64,000 nt of DNA from Arthrobacter stackebrandtii (GCF_017876675.1 NZ_JAGIOI010000001.1:3596001-3660000), one strand, 5' to 3'. Positions 35,478 to 44,635 are shown, counted from the first letter of the stretch. A program made the numbers and translations. Notes: generated by a model from the sequence alone, not told the origin.

Positions 35478-36809
35478 ATGGAAAATCACCAACTGAAGCA
35501 ACTCGCTGTTGATGCGTACATGTTCGCGTATCCGATGGTCCTGATGGAGCTCACCCGGCTGCAGGCCTGCAACGTTCCGGACGCCAATACCTTGCCCCTG
35601 CGTGCCCCGGTGAACCAGTTCGCCCACGGGCGCAGCTATCCGGCGGCCGACGCGCGGGAAGTTGTCCGCTTCAACTTCGACACCTTGTACTCCATTGCGT
35701 GGCTGGACCTTCGGGAGGAGCCCATGATTGTCAGTGTCCCGGAAGGTGACGGGCGCTATTACCTGACTCCCATGTACGACATGTGGACGGACATCTTTGC
35801 TGTTCCGGGGACAAGGACCACGCAGGGCGCGGCCCGTGACTTCCTGATGGCTGCACCGGGTTGGGACGGTGACGCGCCGGAGGGGACCACCGTTGTCCAT
35901 GCACCGACTGCCGCCATGTGGATTGTTGGCCGGATCCAGACGAACGGCCCGCAGGACTACGCAAACGTGCACACGTTGCAGGACGGCTACCGGATCACAC
36001 CGTTGAGCAAATGGGGGCAGGACTACACCCCGCCTTCGGGCCTGCCCGTTGACCCGGCAATTGACAATGTGACGCCTCCCCTGGACCAGGTCAATGCCCT
36101 GGACCCATTTGAGTTCTTTGGCCTGTTTGCCCAGCTGCTGAAGTCCCAACCTGCGCACCCCAACGATTTCCCGATTCTGCACCGAATGGAAGCGCTGGGC
36201 TTCACTCCGGGGCAGGACTTCACCGCAGATTCACTCAGTGCAGAGGTCCGGGAAGCAATTGCGGCTTCACTTGACGCAGCCTTGGCGGACCTAGTTTCCA
36301 TTGTGGTCTCGGGCAGTGTGGGAATCGTAAAGAATGGCTGGAACTGGGATCAGGAGTTTGGCACCTACGGCACCAACTACCGCCTGCGCGCCATGGTGGC
36401 CATGGCTGGTTTGGGTGCCAACCTGGCTGACGATGCGATCTACCCGAATGCCATCACCGATGCGGACGGGAATCCTTTCACCGGCGAGAACAACTACGTC
36501 CTGCACTTTTCCCACGACAACTTGCCCAGTGTTGACGCGTTCTGGTCATTGACCATGTATGACGACGTGGGATTCCAGATCCCGAATATTTTGGACCGCT
36601 TTGCCATTGGCGACCGCGATCCCTTGGAGTACAACCATGACGGCTCGCTGGACCTCTACATCCAGACCGTCTCTCCAGGACCTGAGAAGGAAAGCAATTG
36701 GCTGCCGGCCCCGCAGGGTTCCTTTGCACCCATGCTGCGGCTCTACTCACCAACCGCCGGGACGCTCCGTGGAGAGTTTGTTCCCCCGGCCGTGGTCAAA
36801 GTGAGCTAA
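35478..36809 (+). CDS. DUF1254/DUF1214 protein (443 aa)
   Basis: Third family member. The N-terminal AYMFAYPMVLMELTR is the classic start of DUF1254; RAPVNQFAHGRSYPAADAREVVRFNFDTLYSIAWLDL and RYYLTPMYDMWTDIF follow. The C-terminal DUF1214 part has NNYVLHFSHDNLPSVDAFWSLTMYD and NWLPAPQGSFAPMLRLYSP. No signal peptide is seen. Function unknown. Last gene of the rightward operon, closed by the strong hairpin at 36833-36877. GAGAGGGAAG precedes the ATG. Confidence 0.88.
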   Translation: MENHQLKQLAVDAYMFAYPMVLMELTRLQACNVPDANTLPLRAPVNQFAHGRSYPAADAREVVRFNFDTLYSIAWLDLREEPMIVSVPEGDGRYYLTPMYDMWTDIFAVPGTRTTQGAARDFLMAAPGWDGDAPEGTTVVHAPTAAMWIVGRIQTNGPQDYANVHTLQDGYRITPLSKWGQDYTPPSGLPVDPAIDNVTPPLDQVNALDPFEFFGLFAQLLKSQPAHPNDFPILHRMEALGFTPGQDFTADSLSAEVREAIAASLDAALADLVSIVVSGSVGIVKNGWNWDQEFGTYGTNYRLRAMVAMAGLGANLADDAIYPNAITDADGNPFTGENNYVLHFSHDNLPSVDAFWSLTMYDDVGFQIPNILDRFAIGDRDPLEYNHDGSLDLYIQTVSPGPEKESNWLPAPQGSFAPMLRLYSPTAGTLRGEFVPPAVVKVS

Positions 36810-36832
36810 AAAGACCCAGGCTACGTTGCAAA

Positions 36833-36877
36833 AAAGGTGCCCTTTCCGCCAGATCAGCTGGCGGAAAGGGCACCTTT
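36833..36877. terminator. Bidirectional terminator between DUF1254 and GNAT genes
   Basis: A 20-bp perfect stem (36833-36852 with 36858-36877), 5-nt loop, with A-run before and T-run at the end of the arms. Serves the converging genes ending at 36809 and 36889. Confidence 0.85.
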
Positions 36878-36888
36878 CGTGGTGGTGG

Positions 36889-37572
36889 CTAGATGGCTTG
36901 CGGCGGGTGGAACCACCACGTCTGGCCCTTGCCGATCAGCTCAAAGCCGTGGTGGCGGAACAGCCGCTGGCCGTCGGGCGTCGCATTGAGCATCAAGTCC
37001 TCGGCACCGGCGTTGAACGCCGCCTCCACCAGCCGGTTCAGCATGGCTGAACCGATCCCCGAGCGGCGGTGGCCGGGCGCCACCTCCATGTCAAAGATCC
37101 CGGCAATGTGCTTCTTGCCCTGTTCCGGCGGCAGGTAGGCGTACGAGCGGCCCGTCCATTCATCCTCCGAACGGGCGGTTGACAGCCACACCTGGCCCGG
37201 CTGCACCTCCTGGAGCCCGACCCGTTCGTCCACGGCCTCACTGGCGGCGACCACGGATTCCACATCCAGCGTCCGGGTCATCCACCACGGCTGGGCACCC
37301 CGCTCAAAGCGGTACTGCGGCAGGATCCCCTCCCGCATGGCAGCGTTCATCCACACGCCCACGGACCGCACGCCCCGGCGCTCCGCTTCGGCCAGGGCCG
37401 GCTGCAGCCCCGCCTCGGTGATCTCCGTGGGAAAGAGACACAGCATTTCGGCCGTCTCAGGCAGCCACACCCAGTCCATCCGGTGCGTGGAGAAAGCCCG
37501 CCCGCCCGTGGCCTGCGCCAGGGCCCTGAACCAGGAATGCTGCGTGCGCTGGCAGTCAGCCAAGGTCACCAT
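36889..37572 (-). CDS. GNAT-family N-acetyltransferase
   Basis: A 227-aa protein with the GNAT acetyl-CoA loop MEVAPGHRRSGIGSAMLNRLV near residues 172-192 and the terminal LNATPDGQRLFRHHGFELIGKG. The N-terminal half (QHSWFRALAQATGGRAF) is a family-specific extension. Substrate unknown. Its ATG overlaps the M3 peptidase stop (TGATG), so the two are translationally coupled. The open frame continues upstream, but that part is a Pro/Arg-rich shadow of the peptidase. Confidence 0.82.
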   Translation of the reverse strand: MVTLADCQRTQHSWFRALAQATGGRAFSTHRMDWVWLPETAEMLCLFPTEITEAGLQPALAEAERRGVRSVGVWMNAAMREGILPQYRFERGAQPWWMTRTLDVESVVAASEAVDERVGLQEVQPGQVWLSTARSEDEWTGRSYAYLPPEQGKKHIAGIFDMEVAPGHRRSGIGSAMLNRLVEAAFNAGAEDLMLNATPDGQRLFRHHGFELIGKGQTWWFHPPQAI

Positions 37573-39593
37573 CAGGCCAACCCCCGGCGTTCCAGCAGGG
37601 GCTCGGTGCGGGCATCGCGGCCGGCGAAGGACCGGAAGGCTTCCAGGGGGTCGACCGAGTAGCCGCGGCTGAGGAGCCTGCTGCGGAAGTGCTCGCCGTT
37701 GCTGCGGTCCAGCCCGCCATTGGCCTTGAACCAGGCCACAGTGTCGGCGTCCAGCACCTCGCTCCAAATGTAGGAGTAGTATCCGGCGGCGTAGCCCCCG
37801 GCGAAGATGTGGTTGAAGTAGCCGGTGCGGTAGCGCGGCGGCACGGCCTCCAGCTCCAGCCCGGCCCGGGCCAGCGCTGCTGCCTCAAAGGCCAGGGGGT
37901 CGGCCACGGCGGGGCCGGGTTCCAGCTCGTGCCAGGCGAGGTCCAGCAGCGCAGCCCCCAAGTATTCCGTGGTGGTGAAGCCCTGGCCCCACAGGGAAGC
38001 AGCCTGCAGCTTCTCAGCCGTTCCTTCCGGCAGTGGCTCGCCGGTGAGGTGGTGCCGGGCGTAGCTGGCCAGCACCTCCGGCCACAGGATCCACATTTCG
38101 TTGACCTGCGACGGGTACTCCACAAAGTCCCGGGGCACGTTGGTGCCGGAGAACTTGGGGTATTCCACGTTGGAGAACAGCCCGTGCAGTGCATGGCCGA
38201 ACTCGTGGAAGCAGGTGACCACTTCGTCGTAGCTCAGCAGGGCGGGCTCGCCGGGCGGCGGCTTGGGAATGTTGAGGTTGTTGACCACGACGGCGCGCGT
38301 CTCCAGCAGGTGCGACTGTTCCACGAAGGAGTTCATCCAGGCCCCGCCGCGCTTGGTGTCGCGGGTGAAGTAGTCGCCCAGAAACAGGCCCAGGGTGGTG
38401 CCGTCGCCGTTGAAGACCTCCCACACGCGGACGTCGGGGTGGTAGCCGGCCAGGTCCGTGCGTTCGGTGAAGGACAGCCCGTACAGCCGGCTTGCGGCGT
38501 GGAAGACGCCGTTGACCAGCACCGACTCCAGCTCGAACCACGGCCGCAGCGCAGCCAGGTCCACGCCGTATTCCTCCCGGCGCACCCGCTCCGACCAGTA
38601 GGCCCAGTCCCATGCTTCAATCTTGTGGCCGGCGGTGGCCGCCAGCCGCTCCGCCTCCACACCCGCATTCCGGACGGCGGCGCGCGTGATGGGCGCCAGC
38701 ATCTGGTGCACGGCTTCCAAGGACGGGGCGGTCTGCCGCTCGATGGCCCGGGCGGCCTCGCAGGGGAAGCCCAGCAGCGCCGCCTTCTCAGCCCTGAGTG
38801 CGGCCATGGCGGCGGCCAGTTCCAGCGTCCGGCCGGCCCCGGCGTCCCCGCGGCCCACGGATGCCTCATGCAGCCGCCGGCGCGTGTCCCGGTTCTCCAG
38901 GACTTCCAGTGCGGGCTGGGCGGTGGGCAGGATCAGTGTCAGCAGCCAGCCGCCGTCGTGTCCGGCTGCCAGAGCGGCCGCAGCCGCGGTGGCCAGGTCG
39001 TCACTGCCCAGGCCGGCCAGTTCGGCCGCATCACTGACATGCAGGGCTGCCTCGTTGCCGTTGTGCATGACTGCCTGGGAAAACTCGGTCCCCAAGCCGG
39101 CCAGTTCGGTGTTGATGGCCCGCAGCCGGTCCTGCTCCGGACCGGCCAGGCCCACGCCGGCCAGGGCAAAGTCCTTCAGGTATTCCTCCAGCAGCCGCGC
39201 GGCAACAGGTTCCAGCCCCGCCGCGGGAACGGCGAGAAAGCGCTGGTGCAGGGCGGCATTCATTAGCACGGCGTCGCTGTGGGCGGTCAGCGCCGGGGCG
39301 ATCCGCCGCTCAATGTCCTGGATGGCGTCCGTCGCATCGGCCGCGGCCACGTTGAAAAAGACGTTGGCTGCACGCTCCAGAATGGCTCCGCTGCGCTCCA
39401 TGGCCAGCACGGTGTTCTCGAAGCTTGCGGGCTCCGGATTGGCCGTGATGGCAGCGATCTCAGCCAGCTGTTGCGCGAACCCGGCCTCAAACGCCGGCTC
39501 GTAGTGGCTGTCCCGGATGGCGGAAAAGTCGGGAAGCCGGTGCACCAGCGTGCTGGCCTCCCGAAACGGGTTGGTGGAATTCTCCTGCGTCAT
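37572..39593 (-). CDS. M3-family metallopeptidase (oligopeptidase / dipeptidyl carboxypeptidase type)
   Basis: A 673-aa thimet-like zinc peptidase that degrades short cytoplasmic peptides. The zinc motif HEFGHALH lies near residue 465 in VVTCFHEFGHALHGLFSN, followed by FVEYPSQVNEMW with the third zinc ligand Glu. The C-terminal FNHIFAGGYAAGYYSYIWSEVLDAD is the substrate-binding Gly/Tyr loop of the family. Length and the N-terminal RDSHYEPAFEAG fit Dcp/OpdA. No signal peptide. Coupled to the downstream GNAT. Confidence 0.95.
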   Translation of the reverse strand: MTQENSTNPFREASTLVHRLPDFSAIRDSHYEPAFEAGFAQQLAEIAAITANPEPASFENTVLAMERSGAILERAANVFFNVAAADATDAIQDIERRIAPALTAHSDAVLMNAALHQRFLAVPAAGLEPVAARLLEEYLKDFALAGVGLAGPEQDRLRAINTELAGLGTEFSQAVMHNGNEAALHVSDAAELAGLGSDDLATAAAAALAAGHDGGWLLTLILPTAQPALEVLENRDTRRRLHEASVGRGDAGAGRTLELAAAMAALRAEKAALLGFPCEAARAIERQTAPSLEAVHQMLAPITRAAVRNAGVEAERLAATAGHKIEAWDWAYWSERVRREEYGVDLAALRPWFELESVLVNGVFHAASRLYGLSFTERTDLAGYHPDVRVWEVFNGDGTTLGLFLGDYFTRDTKRGGAWMNSFVEQSHLLETRAVVVNNLNIPKPPPGEPALLSYDEVVTCFHEFGHALHGLFSNVEYPKFSGTNVPRDFVEYPSQVNEMWILWPEVLASYARHHLTGEPLPEGTAEKLQAASLWGQGFTTTEYLGAALLDLAWHELEPGPAVADPLAFEAAALARAGLELEAVPPRYRTGYFNHIFAGGYAAGYYSYIWSEVLDADTVAWFKANGGLDRSNGEHFRSRLLSRGYSVDPLEAFRSFAGRDARTEPLLERRGLA

Positions 39594-39622
39594 GCTTTGA
39601 CTCTTTCATGTTTTAACCCAAG

Positions 39623-39654
39623 GACGACGGCGAAACCTGGGTTTCGCCGTCGTC
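39623..39654 (-). terminator. Hairpin terminator after asnB
   Basis: A 14-15-bp perfect stem (39623-39637 with 39640-39654). It lies in the 97-nt gap between asnB and the M3 peptidase; the U-tract on the minus strand is weak. Confidence 0.6.
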
Positions 39655-39690
39655 TCTCGGAAAATGCGGCCTGGCCGTGGAAGCGGCGGG

Positions 39691-42375
39691 CTACTTTTGC
39701 TTGAACACCAGCGACATCGGGGTGGTCTCCGTGGTCTGGCCCTGCGGGTTGTCGCGGAAGATGTCCTCGAGAACCTGCTTGTCCAGGGCGGTGTCATGGC
39801 CCAAGGCCACGACACCGAGGTCGTTGGCATCCATGATGGCGGTGCCGGCGAAGGTGGCGGCATACTCGGCCGGCACCGTGGCGCGGACCAGGGCGCTCAG
39901 GCGTGCGGCCACGCCGTCGGGATCAATCGGTGCGTACTTCACCGAGTGGGTGGAGGTTCCCACCTGGTAGCCGGCGGCGCCGTCGATCGCGTTGATGTTG
40001 TGGCCCACCACCTCATAGAACACGCCGGACTTGCCCTGCAGCTTGCCAATGACCGAGCGTGCCGAGGCGTACATGATCTTCGGCAGGCCCACCTCGTCGA
40101 TGGCCAGCTGCATGGACCAGGGGCTGGCCAGGCCGATGCCGCCGGGGTTGCGGGTGACGAACTTGGAGAAGATGCGTGCCGCGTTGGAGACCTTGATGTC
40201 CCACACCGGGATGGAGCGCCCCTGGGTCATGGCCACGATCTTTTCCGAGACGAACAGGTACCAGGGGGTGTCCGCGGTGGCCGTGCCGTGGTCGCCGCCG
40301 GCCGCGGGGAGCCCGTCAAAGTAGCGCTTGACGTACGACATCACTGCGGGGTCAAAGTCGGTTTCCTTGTAGAAGACTTCGGTGCGCAGCGGGTAGCGGC
40401 GGAACGTGCCGGCACTGCCGGGGACGGTGATGTCCAGTTCCTTGTCGGCATTGGGAATGTAGTCGCTCTTGTTTTCAATGCCGGCCACGACTGCGGGCTC
40501 GTCAAAGAATTCGCGCAGCCACAATTCGGTGTTGATCAGGCGCCAGAAAACCATGGTGGAGCCGGAGGACTTGCCGCTGAGCAGTTCCTCAAAGGCATAA
40601 ATGACGGCGTCCTGGTTCCAGTACGGGCGATCCCCGAACGAGGTGGACAGGAAGATTTCGTAAATCTTTTCCTTCATGTGCCCAAACCATTCGGCCTCGG
40701 GCGTGGTGAAGCCAATCTTGTTGCGGCGGTTGCTGATCATTTCCGGCAGCAGCTCGCGGGTGGCATCGCGCAGGATCCGCTTGTTCCAGCCGCCCTTGAT
40801 GATGGATTCATCGTCCAGGCTGAAGAGGAACTTCACCACTTCCTTGTCCAAGAACGGCACGCGGCCCTCCAGTGAGAAGCGCATCGTGTTCTTGTCTTCA
40901 TAACGCAAAACGGCCGGAAGCGACTTGTGGAACAGGTCGTCAATGAGGCGCAGTTTCAGGTTGTCGGGAATGTTGGAGAATTTCTCGGACTTGTATTTGG
41001 CCGTGAATTTCTTGTCCAGCAGGGCGGAAATGCCCAATTCCTTCTTCAGGGTCAGCTTGCCCTTGATGCGGAAACGCGCCAGGCGGAACAGGATGTCGGA
41101 ACTGGAGGCCAATTCCTTCGCCAGCTTCGCATTCTGGCCATTCTTTTTCAGCTGGCGCAGGTAGGCGAAGTAGTACGGGATGTAGCCGGCCATCATCTCG
41201 TCGGCGCCCTGGCCGTCCAGCAGCACCGTGACGTGCTTGGACGCTTCGCGCATGACCTGGTACTGGGCGTACGGGCCGGAGGAGATGATGGGCTCCTCCA
41301 TGGTGCGCACAAAGTCCTCAAGATCCTCTACGAACTCGCCCGGCTGGGGCAGGATCTTGTGGCTGATGACGTTGCCTTCGCAGCGGGCCAGGACGGCGTC
41401 GGCGTACTTCTCCTCGTCGTTGATGGAGTTGGGGAAGATGGCCGAGAACGTCTGCTGCTTCGCGCCGAGTGAATCGGTGGCGGCAGCCTTCTCCTGCATC
41501 AGCTTGTTGATCGTGACCACGACGGCGGAGGAGTCCAGCCCGCCTGACAGGGCCGTGCCCACGGGGACCTCGGACTGCAGGCGCAGGCGCACGCCCTCGG
41601 TGAAGCGTTCCCGGTATTCGTCGATGACGGCCTGGGAGTAGGGTGTCTCCACCTTGGCCAGTTCGGCGAGCTCTTCCTTGAACCGCGTGTAGGGGCTGAT
41701 CGTGACGGTGCCCGCGGGGCCGGCCTCGGTGTCGACCGTGTTCAGGACCAGCTTTTCGCCGGGCATGAGCTTCTGCACGCCGGCAAAGAAGGTGGCGGGT
41801 TCGTCGTCGTGGATGCGGAACTGCAGGTAGCGGAAAAGGATGCGCTCATCCACGCTGCGCTCGATCTTGTTGGCGGCCAGAAGCGGCTTGATTTCCGAGC
41901 CGAAGAGCAGCGTCGGGGCTTCCTCGGTGCCGGCCGTGGCGTAGTAAAGCGGCTTGATGCCGAAGTGGTCGCGGGCCAGCACCAGGCGGTTGTTCTTGCG
42001 GTCGTGGATGGCAAAGCCAAACATGCCGTTGAAGCGGTCAAATGCGGCGTCGCCCCACTCCTCGTACGACTGCAGCACCACTTCGGTGTCCGAATTGGTG
42101 GTGAAGGTGCGGCCCAGCGCCTCCAACTCGGCGCGCAGGTCCAGGTAGTTGTAGACCTCACCGTTGTAGACCAGGACGGTCTCGCCGTCGGCGCTGAACA
42201 TGGGCTCCTGGCCGTGGGCCACATCAATGATGGACAGGCGGCGGTGCGCCAGCCCTACGTTGCCCTGCGTGTAGATGCCCTCGCCGTCGGGGCCGCGGTG
42301 CACCATGCACGCATTCATCTGCTGCAACAGGGATTCGTCGTCCCCATATCCGTAGTAACCGGCAATTCCGCACAT
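39691..42375 (-). CDS. asnB: Asparagine synthetase B fused to an F420-0:gamma-glutamyl ligase-like domain
   Basis: An 894-aa protein. Residues 1-~210 are the glutamine amidotransferase (Cys2 after Met, MCGIAGY, HRGPDGEG, RLSIID, YNGEVYN). Residues ~240-640 are the asparagine synthetase domain with the pyrophosphate loop SGGLDSSAVVV near 285. Residues ~660-890 match uncharacterised F420-0:gamma-glutamyl ligase-like (CofE-fold) proteins: WYLFVSEKIVAMTQGRSIPV near 706, GIGLASPWSMQLAIDEVG near 746, MDANDLGVVALG near 855 and RDNPQGQTTETTPMSL at the end. Ordinary AsnB of this type ends near 640. ATG 42375 has GAGGT upstream. The tail's role is unknown. Confidence 0.9.
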   Translation of the reverse strand: MCGIAGYYGYGDDESLLQQMNACMVHRGPDGEGIYTQGNVGLAHRRLSIIDVAHGQEPMFSADGETVLVYNGEVYNYLDLRAELEALGRTFTTNSDTEVVLQSYEEWGDAAFDRFNGMFGFAIHDRKNNRLVLARDHFGIKPLYYATAGTEEAPTLLFGSEIKPLLAANKIERSVDERILFRYLQFRIHDDEPATFFAGVQKLMPGEKLVLNTVDTEAGPAGTVTISPYTRFKEELAELAKVETPYSQAVIDEYRERFTEGVRLRLQSEVPVGTALSGGLDSSAVVVTINKLMQEKAAATDSLGAKQQTFSAIFPNSINDEEKYADAVLARCEGNVISHKILPQPGEFVEDLEDFVRTMEEPIISSGPYAQYQVMREASKHVTVLLDGQGADEMMAGYIPYYFAYLRQLKKNGQNAKLAKELASSSDILFRLARFRIKGKLTLKKELGISALLDKKFTAKYKSEKFSNIPDNLKLRLIDDLFHKSLPAVLRYEDKNTMRFSLEGRVPFLDKEVVKFLFSLDDESIIKGGWNKRILRDATRELLPEMISNRRNKIGFTTPEAEWFGHMKEKIYEIFLSTSFGDRPYWNQDAVIYAFEELLSGKSSGSTMVFWRLINTELWLREFFDEPAVVAGIENKSDYIPNADKELDITVPGSAGTFRRYPLRTEVFYKETDFDPAVMSYVKRYFDGLPAAGGDHGTATADTPWYLFVSEKIVAMTQGRSIPVWDIKVSNAARIFSKFVTRNPGGIGLASPWSMQLAIDEVGLPKIMYASARSVIGKLQGKSGVFYEVVGHNINAIDGAAGYQVGTSTHSVKYAPIDPDGVAARLSALVRATVPAEYAATFAGTAIMDANDLGVVALGHDTALDKQVLEDIFRDNPQGQTTETTPMSLVFKQK

Positions 42376-42494
42376 ACTGCTTACCTCATCTATAGCACGT
42401 CAGTCCTGCCGACAATGGTACTTGCTTGAGCAGGCCCTGCCGTCCACCGCGCCCGGTGCGTAACAGAAGTTGGGGGTGTGAGATTGCGCCCACC

Positions 42495-42500
42495 TAAGAT
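42495..42500 (+). promoter_or_regulatory. -10 element of a probable leaderless promoter (pdxT)
   Basis: TAAGAT, then 6 nt, then GTG 42507. It supports this start over later GTG codons. Confidence 0.45.
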
Positions 42501-42506
42501 GAAAGG

Positions 42507-43286
42507 GTGACTCCCAACACCCCAGATTCCCCGGCGGAACGCAACGAACCCGACTCCTTCGCCAGCACCATTTTCCCGGATCCGCCCCGCTCCGGGGGCC
42601 CGAGGGTGGGCATCCTGGCCCTGCAGGGCGATGTCCGCGAACATGCGAGGGCGTTGGAGGCCTGCGGCGCCACCGCCGTGCCGGTCCGCCGCCCCGGCGA
42701 GCTGGCCGCCGTCGAAGGTCTCATCATCCCCGGAGGCGAGTCGACCACCATTGACAAGCTCACCCGGATATTCGGCATGCGGGACCCGCTGCTCGAACGC
42801 ATCGCGGCGGGCCTGCCCGTCTACGGCAGTTGCGCCGGCATGATCATGCTCGCCGACGAGATCGCCGACCCCGCCCGGGACCTGGACGGCAATCCGCAGC
42901 AGACCCTGGGCGGGCTGGACATCACCGTGCGCCGCAACGCGTTTGGCCGGCAGGTGGATTCCTTTGAAACGGAACTGGAATTCCAGGGCCTGGCTCCGGA
43001 GGGCGGGGCTGAGACGCCGCTGCACGCGGTGTTCATCCGGGCGCCCTGGGTGGAGCGGGTGGGGGTCGGTGTGCAGGTGCTCGCCACGGTCCGCGCTCCC
43101 GGCACCCTGGCGCCCGCGGCGCCAAACCCGGGGCAGACCGGCGGCCAAACAGCTAGGATTGATCCTGAAGTCCGTGCGGTGGCCGTCCGATCGCAGCATT
43201 TGCTCGCGACATCCTTCCATCCGGAGGTGACCGGTGAGCGCCGCATTCACGAACTGTTTATCCGCATGATTAGAGGAGAAGCGTAA
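42507..43286 (+). CDS. pdxT: Pyridoxal 5'-phosphate synthase glutaminase subunit PdxT
   Basis: A 259-aa class-I-type glutaminase that feeds ammonia to PdxS. Motifs: [17 protein letters not shown] near residue 34, [10 protein letters not shown] near 74, nucleophile Cys in [11 protein letters not shown] near 111, and the His/Glu pair in [11 protein letters not shown] near 238. It is about 60 residues longer than typical PdxT: an acidic/Pro-rich N-terminal extension and a small insertion near residues 197-218. GTG 42507 is supported by the -10-like TAAGAT 6 nt upstream; GTG 42606 is the alternative. It starts the core run with yebC (2-nt gap) but is parted from pdxS by 23 kb. Confidence 0.94.
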   Translation: MTPNTPDSPAERNEPDSFASTIFPDPPRSGGPRVGILALQGDVREHARALEACGATAVPVRRPGELAAVEGLIIPGGESTTIDKLTRIFGMRDPLLERIAAGLPVYGSCAGMIMLADEIADPARDLDGNPQQTLGGLDITVRRNAFGRQVDSFETELEFQGLAPEGGAETPLHAVFIRAPWVERVGVGVQVLATVRAPGTLAPAAPNPGQTGGQTARIDPEVRAVAVRSQHLLATSFHPEVTGERRIHELFIRMIRGEA

Positions 43287-43288
43287 CC

Positions 43289-44044
43289 ATGTCAGGCCAC
43301 TCCAAATGGGCAACAACCAAGCACAAAAAGGCCATCCTGGACAGCCGCCGGGCCAAGTCCTTCGCCAAGCTGATCAAGACCATTGAAGTTGCTGCCCGCG
43401 GTGGCGGCGCTGACCTTGCCGGCAACCCGGCCCTCGAACTGGCGGTCACCAAGGCCAAGAAGACCTCGGTGCCTGCCGACAACATCGAGCGCGCCATCAA
43501 GCGCGGCGCCGGCCTGCTGGGCGACGCCGTCGACTACCAGACCATCATGTACGAAGGCTACGGCCCGCAGGGATCGGCCATCCTGATCGAGTGCCTCACC
43601 GACAACAAGAACCGGGCTGCCTCCGAGGTCCGTCTGGCCGTGGGCCGCAACGGCGGCAACATGGGCGACCCCGGATCCGTCGCGTACATGTTCACCCGCA
43701 AGGGCATCGTGGGCCTGCCCAAGAACGGTCTCAGCGAGGATGACGTGCTCATGGCGGTCCTGGATGCCGGCGCTGAGGAGGTCAAGGATGAGGGCGAGAG
43801 CTTTGAGATCATCTCCGAGCCCCAGGACCTGCCCGCCATCCGTGCCGCGCTGGCCGAAGCCGGCATCGAGTACGAAAGCGACGAGGCCGGCTTTGTGCCC
43901 TCCATGCAGGTCGAGCTCGACGTGGACAATGCCCGCAAGTTCATGAAGCTCTACGACGCACTGGAAGACCTGGACGACGTCCAGAACATCTACTCCAACG
44001 CCGACATGAGCCCCGAGGTGCTTGCCGCGCTGGAAGAGGGCTAG
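43289..44044 (+). CDS. yebC: YebC/PmpR-family protein (probable translation or transcription factor)
   Basis: A 251-aa protein of the universally conserved YebC/TACO1 family, with [40 protein letters not shown] at the start and the acidic C-terminal [16 protein letters not shown]. Family members bind DNA or help ribosomes translate polyproline stretches. Located 2 nt after pdxT, with AGAGGAGAAG upstream, and 3 nt before ruvC, so it belongs to the pdxT-yebC-ruvC transcript. Confidence 0.95.
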   Translation: MSGHSKWATTKHKKAILDSRRAKSFAKLIKTIEVAARGGGADLAGNPALELAVTKAKKTSVPADNIERAIKRGAGLLGDAVDYQTIMYEGYGPQGSAILIECLTDNKNRAASEVRLAVGRNGGNMGDPGSVAYMFTRKGIVGLPKNGLSEDDVLMAVLDAGAEEVKDEGESFEIISEPQDLPAIRAALAEAGIEYESDEAGFVPSMQVELDVDNARKFMKLYDALEDLDDVQNIYSNADMSPEVLAALEEG

Positions 44045-44047
44045 GAC

Positions 44048-44635
44048 CTGCGTGTTCTCGGCATCGACCCGGGCCTGACCCGGTGCGGGCTTGGCGTCGT
44101 TGACGTCGCCGCCAACCGCACTGCCACCCTTGTGGGTGTCGGTGTGGTGGGCAGTTCACATGAATTGAGCCTTGACGCCCGGCTGCTGGTCATCGCGGAA
44201 GCGGTTGACCAGTGGCTGGATGCGTTTAAGCCCGATGTCCTGGCCATTGAGCGGGTGTTTGCCCAAACCAACCTCAGCACCGTCATGGGTGTTGCACAGG
44301 TCCAGGGTGCCGTGCTGGTGTGCGCCGCCCGCCGCGGCATCCCCGTCGCCATGCACACGCCGTCGGAGGTCAAGGCCGCCGTCACGGGCAGCGGCCGCGC
44401 CGACAAGGCATCCGTCACGGCCATGGTCACGCGGATCCTGCGCCTGGATGAGCCGCCCCGCCCCGCCGATGCCGCCGACGCCCTGGCCCTTGCCATCGCG
44501 CATGCCTGGCGCTCCGGCAGCGCATTTTCCGCCGGAGGTGAAAGTGCGACGGCGGCGCAACAGTTGTGGCGTTCGGCTGAGAGCAAGTCGAAGACCAAGA
44601 AGAACAAGGAAAAGCCCGGCGCCACGTGGCACTAG
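44048..44635 (+). CDS. ruvC: Holliday junction resolvase RuvC, apparent CTG start
   Basis: A 195-aa endonuclease that cuts Holliday junctions with RuvAB. The catalytic acids are visible: first Asp in [11 protein letters not shown] at residue 7, Glu in [11 protein letters not shown] near 70, and the Asp pair in [14 protein letters not shown] near 140. The frame has an in-frame TAG at 44042, and between it and the essential first Asp the only possible start is CTG 44048, with GGAAGAGG 10-17 nt upstream. ATG/GTG starts further in (GTG 44132) would delete the catalytic Asp. A C-terminal basic tail follows the core. Confidence 0.92.
   Translation: MRVLGIDPGLTRCGLGVVDVAANRTATLVGVGVVGSSHELSLDARLLVIAEAVDQWLDAFKPDVLAIERVFAQTNLSTVMGVAQVQGAVLVCAARRGIPVAMHTPSEVKAAVTGSGRADKASVTAMVTRILRLDEPPRPADAADALALAIAHAWRSGSAFSAGGESATAAQQLWRSAESKSKTKKNKEKPGATWH

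Noticed and set aside
19336-42506. Integrative element or prophage in the accessory block
   Set aside because: No integrase, transposase, tRNA-end duplication or direct repeats were found at the edges; only gene content and disturbed synteny suggest insertion.
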